Made by a program: the position numbers and the translations under genes
Notes under the pieces: generated by a model
The model's database searches: none
Told to the model about the DNA's origin: nothing
The model's input: the letters and a program-made list of their open reading frames with translations, nothing else
Shown: one piece after another, positions 8,741 through 17,221 of the stretch
How the letters are laid out: each line of letters opens with the position of its first letter
How positions within the stretch are numbered: the stretch's first letter is position 1
Origin: Arthrobacter sp. B2a2-09
GTDB lineage: Bacteria > Actinomycetota > Actinomycetes > Actinomycetales > Micrococcaceae
Reading direction: 5' to 3'
DNA length: 64,000 nucleotides
Assembly: GCF_027587375.1 (NCBI RefSeq)
Contig: NZ_JAMXIC010000008.1
Span: 105,137-169,136 of the forward strand

Positions 8741-9163
8741 ATGAACGAAACACCCACAACCCCCAGTGTCCTGTTCGTCTGCAGCAGGAACGGCGGAAAG
8801 TCCCAGCTCGCCGCCGGGCTCATGCGCGACCTCGCCGGAGACGCCGTCACGGTCCATTCGGCAGGCACCAAACCGTGCGCGGAACTGAACCCCGAATCCG
8901 TCGAGTCCTTGAATGAACTCGGCATCGACATCACCGGCGAGCACCCCAAACCCGTCACGGACGAGGTGCTCAACGCCGCCGACGTCGTGGTCATCCTGGG
9001 CACCGAAGCCAAACTCGAACCCCACGGCACGGCCCGCTTCGAAACCTGGGAAACCGACGAACCCTCCACCCGCGGCCTCGAAGGCATGGAACGCATGCGC
9101 CTGGTCCGCGACGACATCAAGTCCCGCGTCCAAAAGCTCTACGCCGAACTCCTCGAGAACTAG
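8741..9163 (+). CDS. ArsC-like LMW-phosphatase paralogue with Lys in the P-loop
   Basis: Protein of 140 residues clearly related to the preceding arsC, starting at the same relative position (SVLFVC). Its phosphate-binding loop is C14-S-R-N-G-G-K20-S, so the invariant Arg of Cx5R is Lys. The cysteine-rich MGCGDECP segment of ArsC is replaced by ILGTEAKLEP, without cysteine, while a WETDEP segment keeps an acidic residue. It may be a thiol-transfer partner, a phosphatase with other specificity or an inactive binding protein. The 39-base gap and a weak -10-like AAGAAT at 8728-8733 allow a separate, possibly leaderless transcript. Confidence 0.82.
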   Translation: MNETPTTPSVLFVCSRNGGKSQLAAGLMRDLAGDAVTVHSAGTKPCAELNPESVESLNELGIDITGEHPKPVTDEVLNAADVVVILGTEAKLEPHGTARFETWETDEPSTRGLEGMERMRLVRDDIKSRVQKLYAELLEN

Positions 9164-9170
9164 GAACCCG

Positions 9171-9716
9171 ATGGATCCGGCCCGGGAAGCATGCCTCGCC
9201 GGATACAGGCGGGCCCTTCTGGAGCTGAACAGCTGGCTGGAGAACGCGTCGTCGTCGGATCTGAAGCGCAAGAGCAACGGAACCCGCTGGACGAACGAAG
9301 AGCTGCTCTTCCATATGGTCTTCGGCTACATGATCGTCCGGTCCCTCTTGCCCTTGGTCCGCGTCATGAGCCGCCTGCCCCGATCCTGGGGCAGGGGTTT
9401 CGCCGCCATATTAGACGCCACCACGGGCCCATTCGACTGGGTGAACTTTTGGGGATCCCGGGCAGCTGCGATTGTTTATGACAGGCACCGGATGGGCCGG
9501 AAACTCGAAAAGACAATCACAGCCCTGGGCCGCCGGCTCGAACGCGAAACCCCGGGATCCTTGGCTAGATCGATGCCTTTCCCAACCCGCTGGGACCCCT
9601 TCTTCACAGCCGACATGACGCTGGCGGACGTCTACGCCTACGCCACGCTGCATTTCGACTTCCACGCCAAGCAATTGAGCCTCCGGCCACCCGATTCCTC
9701 GCCCGGGTCTTCTTGA
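9171..9716 (+). CDS. DinB-like putative metal-dependent protein
   Basis: Protein of 181 residues with the helical layout of the DinB/YfiT-like superfamily, often thiol-dependent transferases or hydrolases. Visible features are the GTRWTNEELLFHMVFGY segment, whose His would be the first metal ligand, and a C-terminal HFDFHAKQL with two further histidines. It starts 7 bases after the arsC-like gene (AGGAA just upstream of ATG 9171), so it is probably the last gene of that transcript. The function is unknown; a thiol-handling role would suit the arsenic context but is a guess. Confidence 0.7.
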   Translation: MDPAREACLAGYRRALLELNSWLENASSSDLKRKSNGTRWTNEELLFHMVFGYMIVRSLLPLVRVMSRLPRSWGRGFAAILDATTGPFDWVNFWGSRAAAIVYDRHRMGRKLEKTITALGRRLERETPGSLARSMPFPTRWDPFFTADMTLADVYAYATLHFDFHAKQLSLRPPDSSPGSS

Positions 9717-9784
9717 TGTCCGCGGTGCAGGCGGAAACTCGCATCACGAACCGCCTGAGCTAACGAAACGTCGGGACTTCGCGC

Positions 9785-9876
9785 ACATTCTGCTGGATCA
9801 TCGCCGAGGTATCGGAGGAAGACCTGCGTGTTTCCGGGGCATGTGCCGTGGGACTCCGGATGATCCAGCAGAATGT
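9785..9876. repeat. Perfect 17-bp inverted repeat, 58-bp spacing
   Basis: ACATTCTGCTGGATCAT at 9785-9801 is exactly complementary to 9860-9876. It lies in the 316-base gap between the DinB-like and ATPase genes. No ORF of note fills the 58-base interior. It could be a degenerate mobile element, a long-loop RNA hairpin or a repeat of unknown type. Confidence 0.7.
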
Positions 9877-10032
9877 ACCTTCGCCCCCTTCACGATGCCC
9901 AAAACTGCTGTCCAAATTGCACGGCACGGCCCACATGTCAGGTTTGAGGCCGTCGCCGCCTAGAATTGCTGGTTGAAGCAATCTAAACGAGATCCGCGGC
10001 GCACAACGCTGCGAGTCCTAGGGGACAAGACC

Positions 10033-11352
10033 ATGCCGGATTCTGTGGACAACGAAGCCAGCGACGCTGCATCTAACGAAGGGCAGCCCGAACTTCGTCG
10101 ACGCCGCGATCGCCGTCGCGCAGAGGGTGACGACGCCTGGACAGGAACTATGCCGATCATTACGCCGAACGATTCCGACGCACCCGCATCCACTCCTGCC
10201 CCGCTCCAAAGCAGGTCCTGGGCCGAAGCGGCAGCCGCCGCCGACGCGTCCACCGAGACGTCCACCGGGACGGAAACAGACTCCACCAGCGGCGACGCGA
10301 GCCGTGAGGAGCCGATCCGCGAGGAACCACGCCGTGAGAGCGTGACTGCGGCAGCACCGGCGTCGGGCGCTTTTCCCCCGAATGCCGCACGAGCCGGACG
10401 CGCCGCAGCCGCCAACGCTCCGATTTCCGACTTCATCTCCTCGCCGGGTTCCTTCGTGAAGGAACAGAAGCCACGTCCCATCGGTGGCTTCCGCGGCATG
10501 CTCTACAAGCTCAGCGGCGGCGCCTGGAACCTCGGTCCGAGCGCCAAGCAGCGCGAAGAAGACGAGCTGGCGCTGCGCATTTCCCGGCAGCTCCAAGGCA
10601 GCTACAACACGGCCGTCCTGAGCCTCAAGGGCGGAATCGGCAAGACCTCTACCACGGTAGGCGTGGGCCTCACACTCGCGGAGTTCCGTGGCGACCCGCC
10701 CTGCGCCATCGACGCCAACCCCGATTCCGGCGACCTCGTGGAGCGCGCCTTGGGTGAGGGCATCTACCAGAAGGCCACGCCGCGCACCATTACGGACCTG
10801 CTCAAGAACGTCGACAACGTCGATTCGCTCACGGCACTCGCACGCTACATGCACCATGCCGGCCGACTGCACCTGATCGCCGGCGAACAGGACCCGGAAG
10901 TTTCGGATTCACTAACCGCCGAGGAATACCTGCGGATCCGGCAACTGATCTCGGGATACTACTCCGTTGCCCTGACCGACTGCGGCACCGGCGTCACGCA
11001 CAATGCGATGAGCGGCATCCTGCAGTCGGCCGACAACCTCATCATCGCCGCCGGCTATGCCGTGAGCGGTGCCAAGCGTGCCCGCAGCACCCTTCAGTGG
11101 CTTGCGAGCCACGGCTACGAGGAACTCGCCCGCAACGCGATCGTGGTGATCACGGACAAGGACGAGGTGTCGTCCCGCGTGGACAAGGACGCCATCGAGG
11201 AACACCTCTCCGGGATCTGCCGCCAGTTGATTGCCGTGCCGCACGACAGGGGAGTAGCCGACGGTGACTTGGTCACCCTGGACGTCCTGCGCCCCGATAC
11301 CCGCCGTGCGTACAAAGAGATCGCGGCCGCGATCGTGGACGGGTACGTGTAG
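10033..11352 (+). CDS. MinD/ParA-like ATPase with disordered N-terminus (EspI-like)
   Basis: Protein of 439 residues. The first 150 or so are Ala/Pro/Thr/Ser-rich and probably disordered. The C-terminal half is a deviant Walker A ATPase: K199-GGIGKTSTT, then AIDANPDSGDL (Walker A' and switch I) and ALTDCGTGVTHNAM (switch II). This architecture and the IDANPD motif resemble EspI-type ATPases tied to ESX (type VII) secretion; no other ESX gene is in the window. ATG 10033 is chosen because AGGGGAC sits 8 bases upstream. The gene stands alone, with a 66-bp palindrome 24 bases after its stop codon. Confidence 0.82.
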   Translation: MPDSVDNEASDAASNEGQPELRRRRDRRRAEGDDAWTGTMPIITPNDSDAPASTPAPLQSRSWAEAAAAADASTETSTGTETDSTSGDASREEPIREEPRRESVTAAAPASGAFPPNAARAGRAAAANAPISDFISSPGSFVKEQKPRPIGGFRGMLYKLSGGAWNLGPSAKQREEDELALRISRQLQGSYNTAVLSLKGGIGKTSTTVGVGLTLAEFRGDPPCAIDANPDSGDLVERALGEGIYQKATPRTITDLLKNVDNVDSLTALARYMHHAGRLHLIAGEQDPEVSDSLTAEEYLRIRQLISGYYSVALTDCGTGVTHNAMSGILQSADNLIIAAGYAVSGAKRARSTLQWLASHGYEELARNAIVVITDKDEVSSRVDKDAIEEHLSGICRQLIAVPHDRGVADGDLVTLDVLRPDTRRAYKEIAAAIVDGYV

Positions 11353-11375
11353 CGCCTCCCCTTCCGCAGGCCCCT

Positions 11376-11441
11376 CCCAACTAGCTCGCATTTAATGTCG
11401 TTTAGAGGGCTCTAAACGACATTAAGTGCGAGTTAGTTGGG
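11376..11441. repeat. 66-bp palindromic element, copy A
   Basis: Both ends read CCCAACTA / TTAGTTGGG. The 32-base arms pair with two mismatches; the centre is GTCGTTTAGAGGGCTC. It sits in the 355-base gap 11353-11707 after the MinD-like gene and may act as a terminator. I see nothing else in that gap apart from the ribosome-binding site of the next gene. Other members: 15041, 44623, 48541 and 59970. Confidence 0.9.
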
Positions 11442-11707
11442 TGGTGCCTAGAACGGCGCTGACGATACTCTATTTACTACTTGGTTTTCGCCGGAGCGAG
11501 CGGGTTCCTACTCGACTACTACGTGGATTGCAAATTGTCGGTTCCGCCCGGATTTCCCTAGAGTTGCACCTGGACGTCATTCGCTTTTGCGGGGCGTCCT
11601 CGCCATGACCGGGGACTGGGCCCGGGCATGGTGCACCACATCCCGTGCCTTCATGACACCCTGCTGCGCCCGTTTCTCGACCCGTGGCCAGCACCCAGGA
11701 GCCTCAT

Positions 11708-12562
11708 TTGATTCCCAAAAAACTTGCGCTCGTGTTCGCTGCCGTGCTTCTCCTCGGACTGACGGGCGCCACTAGCCCTCGCCCCTCCACCAGCACAGCG
11801 CCCGACGCCGCACCCGCACCAATCGCGAACGCCGCACCCGCCGCTGAGGTGGCCCCGCTCGCCACGCCAACTCCAGCACCGCCCGCCGTTCCGGAACCTG
11901 CCGCCGCACCCGCGCCCGCCGTCGTCGTACCCCAAGCTGCCGTCTCACCCCAAACCGCCCCGGGCGGCTCCGTGAAGGTGCTCGACACCACCGCGGCCAT
12001 CACCGACCCCAACTGGTTCCGCCAGGCCTACGCCGAGGGCTTCCGTCTTTACGTCATGCACTCCACCGCCTGGGGCACGTGCACCCCGTGGAAACAGACC
12101 CAAGCCCAATTGAAGATGGCGCTCGACGCCGGCCTCAAGATCGCGGTCTACACCCGTGACGCTTCGTGCTGGGAGAACGGGATCAAAGCCGCAGGCCCGT
12201 ACATCTCCCAACTGCAGTTCTTCGCCCTGGACATCGAACCCGGTGGATCCTTGGTGACGCGGACCATGGTTGATGGCGTGCGGAGCCTGGGCGTGCGGCC
12301 CGTGATCTACAGCGGCAGCGGCATGTGGCCAGGGTTGATGGGCAACAGCGCCGCATTCTCGGATGTACCCCTCTGGGATACCGACACGAGCAACCTCAAC
12401 TACCCCAGCTGGACCGCGAACCACCTGGCGCCCGCCCCCGTGCAGTACGGCGGCTGGAACACCGCGGGCACCATGCGCGTGGGGATCCAGCAGAAGTTCG
12501 AGCACACCCTGAACGGCATCAACGTCGACCTGAACTCGTTCGACGCCAGCTTCCTGAAGTAG
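11708..12562 (+). CDS. Secreted DUF1906 (glycoside hydrolase-like) protein
   Basis: Exported protein of 284 residues. A signal peptide (basic PKK, then LALVFAAVLLLGLTGA) and an Ala/Pro-rich linker of about 70 residues precede a TIM-barrel-like domain starting SVKVLDTTAAITDPNWF. Motifs FFALDIEPGG, PVIYSGSGMWPGLMG, LWDTDTS and a terminal GIQQ...NVDLN are typical of the DUF1906/Rv2525c-like family, related to GH25 muramidases; ALDIEP holds the carboxylates expected at the active site. A peptidoglycan-related role is inferred. TTG 11708 is preferred over GTG 11684 because AGGAG (11697-11701) lies 6 bases upstream and the signal peptide then starts correctly. Confidence 0.82.
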   Translation: MIPKKLALVFAAVLLLGLTGATSPRPSTSTAPDAAPAPIANAAPAAEVAPLATPTPAPPAVPEPAAAPAPAVVVPQAAVSPQTAPGGSVKVLDTTAAITDPNWFRQAYAEGFRLYVMHSTAWGTCTPWKQTQAQLKMALDAGLKIAVYTRDASCWENGIKAAGPYISQLQFFALDIEPGGSLVTRTMVDGVRSLGVRPVIYSGSGMWPGLMGNSAAFSDVPLWDTDTSNLNYPSWTANHLAPAPVQYGGWNTAGTMRVGIQQKFEHTLNGINVDLNSFDASFLK

Positions 12563-12721
12563 GCGCTGCGCTAAATTCCTGACGCAAAGGGAATTCCGGG
12601 GGCGCAGGGAAAACACTGCGTCGGAGAGTCCGGGACGCGTCGGGACTATTTCCCCTGAGTTGTCCACATGGAGGAATTCGGTGCTGTCGTGGGCCGCAAT
12701 CCACGTGGCAGGTTCTTAGGC

Positions 12722-13675
12722 ATGACCCACTTGCCCCGCCTGATCCTCAGCCGAGATCACCTCTTTCACGGAACGACCCTCAAGGAACTCGCGCGGAGTG
12801 CCAAGGCAGGTGCCTTGCATCGCGTCCGCCAAGGAGTGTACGTTGACGGCGCTGCGTGGGCCGCGCTGAAACCGTGGGAACAATACCGCGTCCGGGTCAC
12901 CGCTGCGGCCGAAACCTCCAGCGCGCGGACCATTTTCGCCAGACACTCGGCCGCGTCTGTATGGGGGATTCCCACCATCGGCGTGCATCATCCAGTGCAG
13001 GCCGTGACCCTGCGGAACGACGGCGGCCGCTCGCGGGCCGGGATAACCCGTCACTACGCGGACCCCGCTAGCCTCAAGGTATATCGCTGCGAGGGACTCC
13101 TGGTGACTGACAGGGTGCGCACGGTGCTGGACCTCGCCGCTTTCACCCCGTTCGTAGAATCCATCGCTCCCTTGGATCACGTGCTCAAAGCCGACCGGAA
13201 ACGGGGATTGCCCGCCATCACGAAAGAGATCCTTCTGGCAGGAGCGGAAGGAATTTACACGGCGGCGGCCATCCGGAGAATCCACGCGGCGGTCGATTTC
13301 GCAGATCCCCTGTCCGGATCTGCGGGGGAATCCTACAGCCGCGCTTTGATGCATGTCGCCGGATTCGAGGCCCCGGTTCTTCAACGTGAATTCCGCGACG
13401 AAGCGGGCCTCGTGGGCTATTCGGACTTCTATTGGAAGGGTGTGCGGGTGGCCGGGGAGTTCGACGGCATCGATAAGTACCTGAAACCGGAATTCCTCAA
13501 GGGACGGACTGCGGCTCAAGCCGTCGTCGAGGAGAAGCTGCGCGAGGACCGGATCCGTGCCACGGGGTGCGGCGTCGTCCGTTGGGTGTGGGCGGAACTC
13601 ATGGCGCCCGGGGTGCTCGAACGGAAGCTGGCAGCGGCAGGGGTGCGCCGGCGTCGTCCGCGAGGAGCCGTATGA
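12722..13675 (+). CDS. AbiEi-antitoxin-like wing plus PD-(D/E)XK nuclease-like protein
   Basis: Protein of 317 residues with no assigned role. The N-terminus (about 1-60) resembles the helix-turn-helix of AbiEi-type antitoxins ending in HRVRQGVYVDG. The C-terminal part has a plausible PD-(D/E)XK order: Glu in SAGESYSRAL, Asp in GYSDFYW, Glu in VAGEFDGIDKY, with a following Lys, as in DUF559/Vsr-like folds. No partner toxin gene adjoins it. A protein of the same design lies at 48984. ATG 12722 is chosen by alignment with that protein; ATG 12668 is an alternative. The flanks (12563-12667 and 13676-13787) hold degenerate short repeats with GACGCAG and GCGTCGC cores. Confidence 0.65.
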   Translation: MTHLPRLILSRDHLFHGTTLKELARSAKAGALHRVRQGVYVDGAAWAALKPWEQYRVRVTAAAETSSARTIFARHSAASVWGIPTIGVHHPVQAVTLRNDGGRSRAGITRHYADPASLKVYRCEGLLVTDRVRTVLDLAAFTPFVESIAPLDHVLKADRKRGLPAITKEILLAGAEGIYTAAAIRRIHAAVDFADPLSGSAGESYSRALMHVAGFEAPVLQREFRDEAGLVGYSDFYWKGVRVAGEFDGIDKYLKPEFLKGRTAAQAVVEEKLREDRIRATGCGVVRWVWAELMAPGVLERKLAAAGVRRRRPRGAV

Positions 13676-13787
13676 CGCGCGGAATGCCCGGCGCTGCGCT
13701 GGATGCCTGACGCAGCGCTGAATGCCTGACGCAGCCGGAATTCCCTGCGCGACAGGTATTTGGCGCGTCGCAAAGGAGGTGGCGTCC

Positions 13788-13793
13788 TAGGAT
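13788..13793 (+). promoter_or_regulatory. -10 element of a probable leaderless MFS transcript
   Basis: TAGGAT lies 7 bases before ATG 13801, which would place the transcription start at the start codon. A competing reading is initiation at ATG 13792 from AAAGGAGGT (13772-13780), whose 11-base spacing is long. Confidence 0.45.
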
Positions 13794-13800
13794 GAAAGGG

Positions 13801-15021
13801 ATGACCACCACCAGCACCCTTCAGCCCTTCAATCTTCGCAGCATTGCGTTACCCGCCTTTGGGCCCGCCCTGCTGTTCTGTATCGGCGAAGGCGCGGTGC
13901 TTCCGGTGGTGGTGTTGTCCGCCCGCGACCTTGGTGCTTCAGTGGCCGTTTCCGCCTTGGTGGTCACCCTGATCGGTCTGGGGTCCTGGTTCTTCAACCT
14001 GCCCGCTTCGCTCATCACCATCAAGTTCGGCGAACGATGGGCCATCGTCGCCGCGGGAGCCGCCGGAGCATTGGCCTTGTTGGCCGCCGGATTCGCGCCG
14101 CTCCTCGCGCACAACGGCATCTGGCTGCTCGCCGCGGCGATGATCGTCGTCGGGATGTCCACGAGCGTTTTCAACCTGGCGCGCCAGAAGTACCTCACGG
14201 AAGCCGTTCCGGTCATCTTCCGTGCCCGTGCCCTGTCGACGCTGGGCGGCGTCACCCGGATCGGCGTGTTCATCGGTCCGTTTGTCGGCGCGGCCGTGAT
14301 GCAGTTCGCCGGCATCAGCGGCGCCTACTGGGTCGGAGTGGTGGGCATGGCGGCCGCCGCGGTGCTGTCCCTCACCATCCCGGATCTTGTGTTGCCGGAC
14401 GACGTCGACGGCGGACGCAAGGGTCCCGAGCCTACCCTCCGTGGCGTCGCGGTTTCCCACGCGGGCGTGTTCTTGACTGTCGGGACCGGGATCCTGCTGC
14501 TCAGCGCGCTGCGGGCCTCCCGCCAAGTGGTCATTCCATTGTGGGCCGACCACCTGGGATTGGACGCAACACACGCATCACTGATCTACGGCTTGTCCGG
14601 CGCGATCGACATGCTGGTGTTCTATCCGGCCGGCAAGCTCATGGACCGCAAGGGGCGCATGTGGGTCGCCGTGCCGTCCACCCTCATCATGGGCACGGCG
14701 TTGTTCCTGATGCCGTCGTCCGCAGAGTTTGTGGGGCTGCTGCTGGCCTCGCTCCTGATCGGCTTCGGCAACGGCATCAGCTCGGGACTCATCATGACGC
14801 TCGGCGCCGACTTTTCCCCGGACAAGGGCCGCGGGCAATTCCTCGGCTTGTGGAGGTTCATCTCCGACGCCGGTGCCACAGGCGGACCCGTGCTGCTCTC
14901 GGCCCTCACTGCCGCCGTATCGCTCGCGGCGGGCGTCTGGGCCACGGGCGTCCTGGGCGTGGCCGCGGCGGCGGTGTTCGCCGTCGCACTCCCGAAACTC
15001 AAGCACCGCAGGAACTACTAG
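13801..15021 (+). CDS. Major facilitator superfamily transporter
   Basis: Integral membrane protein of 406 residues with about 12 hydrophobic segments. The inter-helix motif GKLMDRKGRMW (loop 8-9) is the MFS motif A-like sequence. Long Ala/Val/Leu/Gly helices are broken by short loops, and FLGLWRFISDAGATGGP is a conserved late helix. The substrate cannot be read; drug or metabolite efflux is common for single-gene MFS of this kind. It stands alone between the AbiEi-like gene and a 66-bp palindrome. Confidence 0.85.
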   Translation: MTTTSTLQPFNLRSIALPAFGPALLFCIGEGAVLPVVVLSARDLGASVAVSALVVTLIGLGSWFFNLPASLITIKFGERWAIVAAGAAGALALLAAGFAPLLAHNGIWLLAAAMIVVGMSTSVFNLARQKYLTEAVPVIFRARALSTLGGVTRIGVFIGPFVGAAVMQFAGISGAYWVGVVGMAAAAVLSLTIPDLVLPDDVDGGRKGPEPTLRGVAVSHAGVFLTVGTGILLLSALRASRQVVIPLWADHLGLDATHASLIYGLSGAIDMLVFYPAGKLMDRKGRMWVAVPSTLIMGTALFLMPSSAEFVGLLLASLLIGFGNGISSGLIMTLGADFSPDKGRGQFLGLWRFISDAGATGGPVLLSALTAAVSLAAGVWATGVLGVAAAAVFAVALPKLKHRRNY

Positions 15022-15040
15022 GGAACCTTGGCGGCGGGGG

Positions 15041-15106
15041 CCCAACTGGCTAGCAGTAGGTGTCGTTTAGAGCCCTGAAAACGACAACAACTGCGAGCTA
15101 GTTGGG
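15041..15106. repeat. 66-bp palindromic element, copy B
   Basis: Begins CCCAACTGG and ends GAGCTAGTTGGG; the right arm AACGACAACAACTGCGAG is the most conserved part of the family. It lies 20 bases after the MFS stop codon, a terminator-like position. Confidence 0.9.
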
Positions 15107-15144
15107 TGTGCAGCTGCTCCCAGACTCCGGTCAGGTGCCTCCGG

Positions 15145-15150
15145 TATGGT
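15145..15150 (+). promoter_or_regulatory. -10 element of a probable leaderless transcript
   Basis: TATGGT is followed by 7 bases and then ATG 15158 of the acyltransferase gene. This is the spacing expected when transcription starts at the start codon. Confidence 0.45.
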
Positions 15151-15157
15151 GAATTGG

Positions 15158-16429
15158 ATGTTCTCAGTCATCTCGCCTCCGCATCGTGCCCCCACTGCGA
15201 ATCCGACCCCTGGGAAATCCGCCACGGACAGCGCCAAGCCGGTCAGTTCCGAGGCGGAGAATCGCCTGCCGAAGAGCGAACCAAAGCAGTCCCGACCCGA
15301 TCTCGCGACGCTGACCGCACTGCGTTTTGTTGCCGCGCTGTGGGTGGTGTTCTTCCATCTTCAAGCCATGCAGCAGACCTTCCTCGCCCCCGTCTATGAG
15401 CTGTTCCGTCCCATCATTGCCAACGGCGACCTGGGCGTGGACGTGTTCTTCGTGCTCAGCGGCTTCATCATCACCTACACGTACCTGGACCGGCTGGGCC
15501 CACGGTTCCGCTGGCGGGCTGCCGGGGACTTTGTCTGGGCCCGGTTCGCCCGGATGTGGCCCGCGTTCGCACTGGTGGTGGGCGTCGTAGGCCTGTGGCT
15601 GGTGTACGGGACCGCGCAGGAATCCGTGCGGGAGTGGTCCCTCCAGACCCAGGCTCCGGACCTCTCGCCGTGGGGGCTGGCCAAGCAGCTGCTGATGATG
15701 CATCTCTGGTTCCAACCGGGTACCGACGGCGCCAGCTGGTTCGGTCCGGGCTGGACGGTCAGCGCCGAGTGGCTGGCCTACTTGGCATTTCCGCTGCTGG
15801 CGCTGGTCCTGTTCCGGCTGCGCCGGCTGCATCCGATGGCAGCGCTGGCCGCTTCTGTGTTGGTCCTCTTGCCGACGGCCGTCTGGGGCCCGGACCTGCC
15901 AATCGCCACGGTTGAGCATCAGCCGTACGAATGGCTGCTGCGGATCGCCTGCTGCTTCATTGCCGGCGCTTTCGCTTGCATCGCCGCACGGAACGCAGAC
16001 CGAATGAAGTTCAAGCCTGCCCTGGCCGGGCCCGGCGCCCTGTTGACGGGATCCGCCGTCGTCATCTTCCTGGCCACAACCGGAAAACCGGGCCCGGGAC
16101 GGCTGGCCGTGCTTGCCTTCCCGCTGCTCATTGCCCTGCTTAGCCTGACCCGCGGCTGGCTCCGCTCGGCGTTGTCCGCGCGGTGGCTGCAGTACGGCGG
16201 GCACAGCTCCTACAGCCTGTACTTGGTCCACATGTTCTTCATCTACCTCTTCTACTGGATCGTCAGGGACTGGCCGCATGGTGCCGGACCGCTTGCGGAG
16301 AACCTGCTCGCGGCAGGGTGCCTGGGCGGTATTGCCTTGGCCACCCATCTCCTGTTCAGGTACGTCGAGGAACCGGCCCGGCTCCGGCTGCGCGCACTGG
16401 TGCCGAGGGCGGGTGCCGCGAGGGTGTGA
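15158..16429 (+). CDS. Acyltransferase 3 family membrane protein (OafA/YrhL-like)
   Basis: Protein of 423 residues with about ten membrane helices, probably O-acylating a surface glycan, lipid or peptidoglycan precursor. A hydrophilic N-terminus of about 50 residues precedes the family start LTALRFVAALWVVFFHL, whose His belongs to the conserved RxxA...H pattern. GVDVFFVLSGFIIT is the second signature, and the C-terminal HSSYSLYLVHMFF is also typical. There is no SGNH domain, so this is the membrane-only form. The extended frame begins at ATG 15146; ATG 15158 is favoured by TATGGT seven bases upstream. Confidence 0.87.
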   Translation: MFSVISPPHRAPTANPTPGKSATDSAKPVSSEAENRLPKSEPKQSRPDLATLTALRFVAALWVVFFHLQAMQQTFLAPVYELFRPIIANGDLGVDVFFVLSGFIITYTYLDRLGPRFRWRAAGDFVWARFARMWPAFALVVGVVGLWLVYGTAQESVREWSLQTQAPDLSPWGLAKQLLMMHLWFQPGTDGASWFGPGWTVSAEWLAYLAFPLLALVLFRLRRLHPMAALAASVLVLLPTAVWGPDLPIATVEHQPYEWLLRIACCFIAGAFACIAARNADRMKFKPALAGPGALLTGSAVVIFLATTGKPGPGRLAVLAFPLLIALLSLTRGWLRSALSARWLQYGGHSSYSLYLVHMFFIYLFYWIVRDWPHGAGPLAENLLAAGCLGGIALATHLLFRYVEEPARLRLRALVPRAGAARV

Positions 16430-16464
16430 AGGGGTGGTGCCCTTGGCGCGGCTGTCCGGCAACC

Positions 16465-17058
16465 TCAGTCGAGGGAACTGAGGAACGCGGTCGTGTCCAC
16501 TGCCACCTGGTCCGGACACTCCCACAGGACCAGGTGCCCTACCCCGGGATAAACCTTCAACACGGCGCCTGGTATTCGAGCCGCCAGGGCCTCCTGGTGC
16601 CTTCGAGGCAGCACGGCGTCATGTGCGCCCCACAGGATCAGGGTGGGAGCAGGAATGGTTCCGGACTCGGTGGGCGGAGCTGCCGTACGCAAACCGTCGA
16701 GGATGCGCTTCCACGCATGCGCGGGCATTCTGACTCCGTCGCGCACCCGGTCCTCGATAAACCAAGCAGGAATCGCATGCAGTAGTGGGAACCAAGCCAG
16801 GGAATTCCGCACCCAGTTCTCGTCGATGGGGTCCTGGAGAGTGGCGACTTCGTCGGCGAAAGCAGGCCGACCCCGAAGGCTTAGGGGAGAGCCCACCAGC
16901 ACGAGGGCCGCGACGCGACCGGGGTACCCGATGGCTAACTGCTGGGCCACGTAACCGCCGCTAGAGGAACCAAGGACGAACGCCCTGTGCACACCGAGCG
17001 CGTCCAGAATAGCTGCGGCGTCCTCGGCCTGAGATCCAGGACTTCGGCGCCCATAGCA
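16465..17058 (-). pseudogene. 5'-truncated alpha/beta hydrolase
   Basis: The frame encodes the C-terminal three quarters of an alpha/beta hydrolase. The nucleophile elbow is GSSSGG (Ser where most relatives have GHSMGG), the acid is in LILWGAHDAVLP and the His in VYPGVGHLVLWE. Homology-like sequence continues upstream of the first usable start (GTG 16992) as EDAAAILDALG and RSPGS, but is cut by an in-frame TGA at 17059-17061. The N-terminal strands and oxyanion loop are missing. Just upstream lies a 45-bp segment matching the 3' end of the PAP2 gene, so a rearrangement probably removed the 5' part. Translation from GTG 16992 (175 residues) cannot be excluded. Confidence 0.7.
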
Positions 17059-17080
17059 TCAGGGTACGCCTCGCCGTCGG

Positions 17081-17126
17081 CACTAAGTGACTGCCGCCGT
17101 CGGGCCCTCAAGCCGAAAAGCCGAAG
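17081..17126. repeat. Duplicate of the 3' end of the PAP2 gene
   Basis: About 45 bases nearly identical to 23621-23666, with a one-base deletion after CACTAAG and few substitutions. At 23621 the segment holds the stop codon and last residues of the PAP2 phosphatase gene. Here it is non-coding and lies at the broken end of the hydrolase. Confidence 0.7.
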
Positions 17127-17221
17127 TTGAGCCGCCCAGCGATCAGGAATCGTTGACACCTGCGGAGCATTGGCGTTCGATGATCGCAAGGGGAACTGTC
17201 TCGGCGGGGAGGGAACAGTTC

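Noticed and set aside
11376..11441. Simple intrinsic terminator
   Set aside because: The hairpin could terminate transcription, but constant 66-base length, conserved ends, lack of a T tract and the copy inside menF show it is a member of a repeat family.
11426..11608. Small open frame of 60 codons before the DUF1906 gene
   Set aside because: Starts within copy A of the 66-bp palindrome and has no coding signature.
15164..16525. Long minus-strand frame opposite the acyltransferase
   Set aside because: No motifs, rich in Gln/Gly/Arg as expected for antisense of a GC-rich membrane gene.
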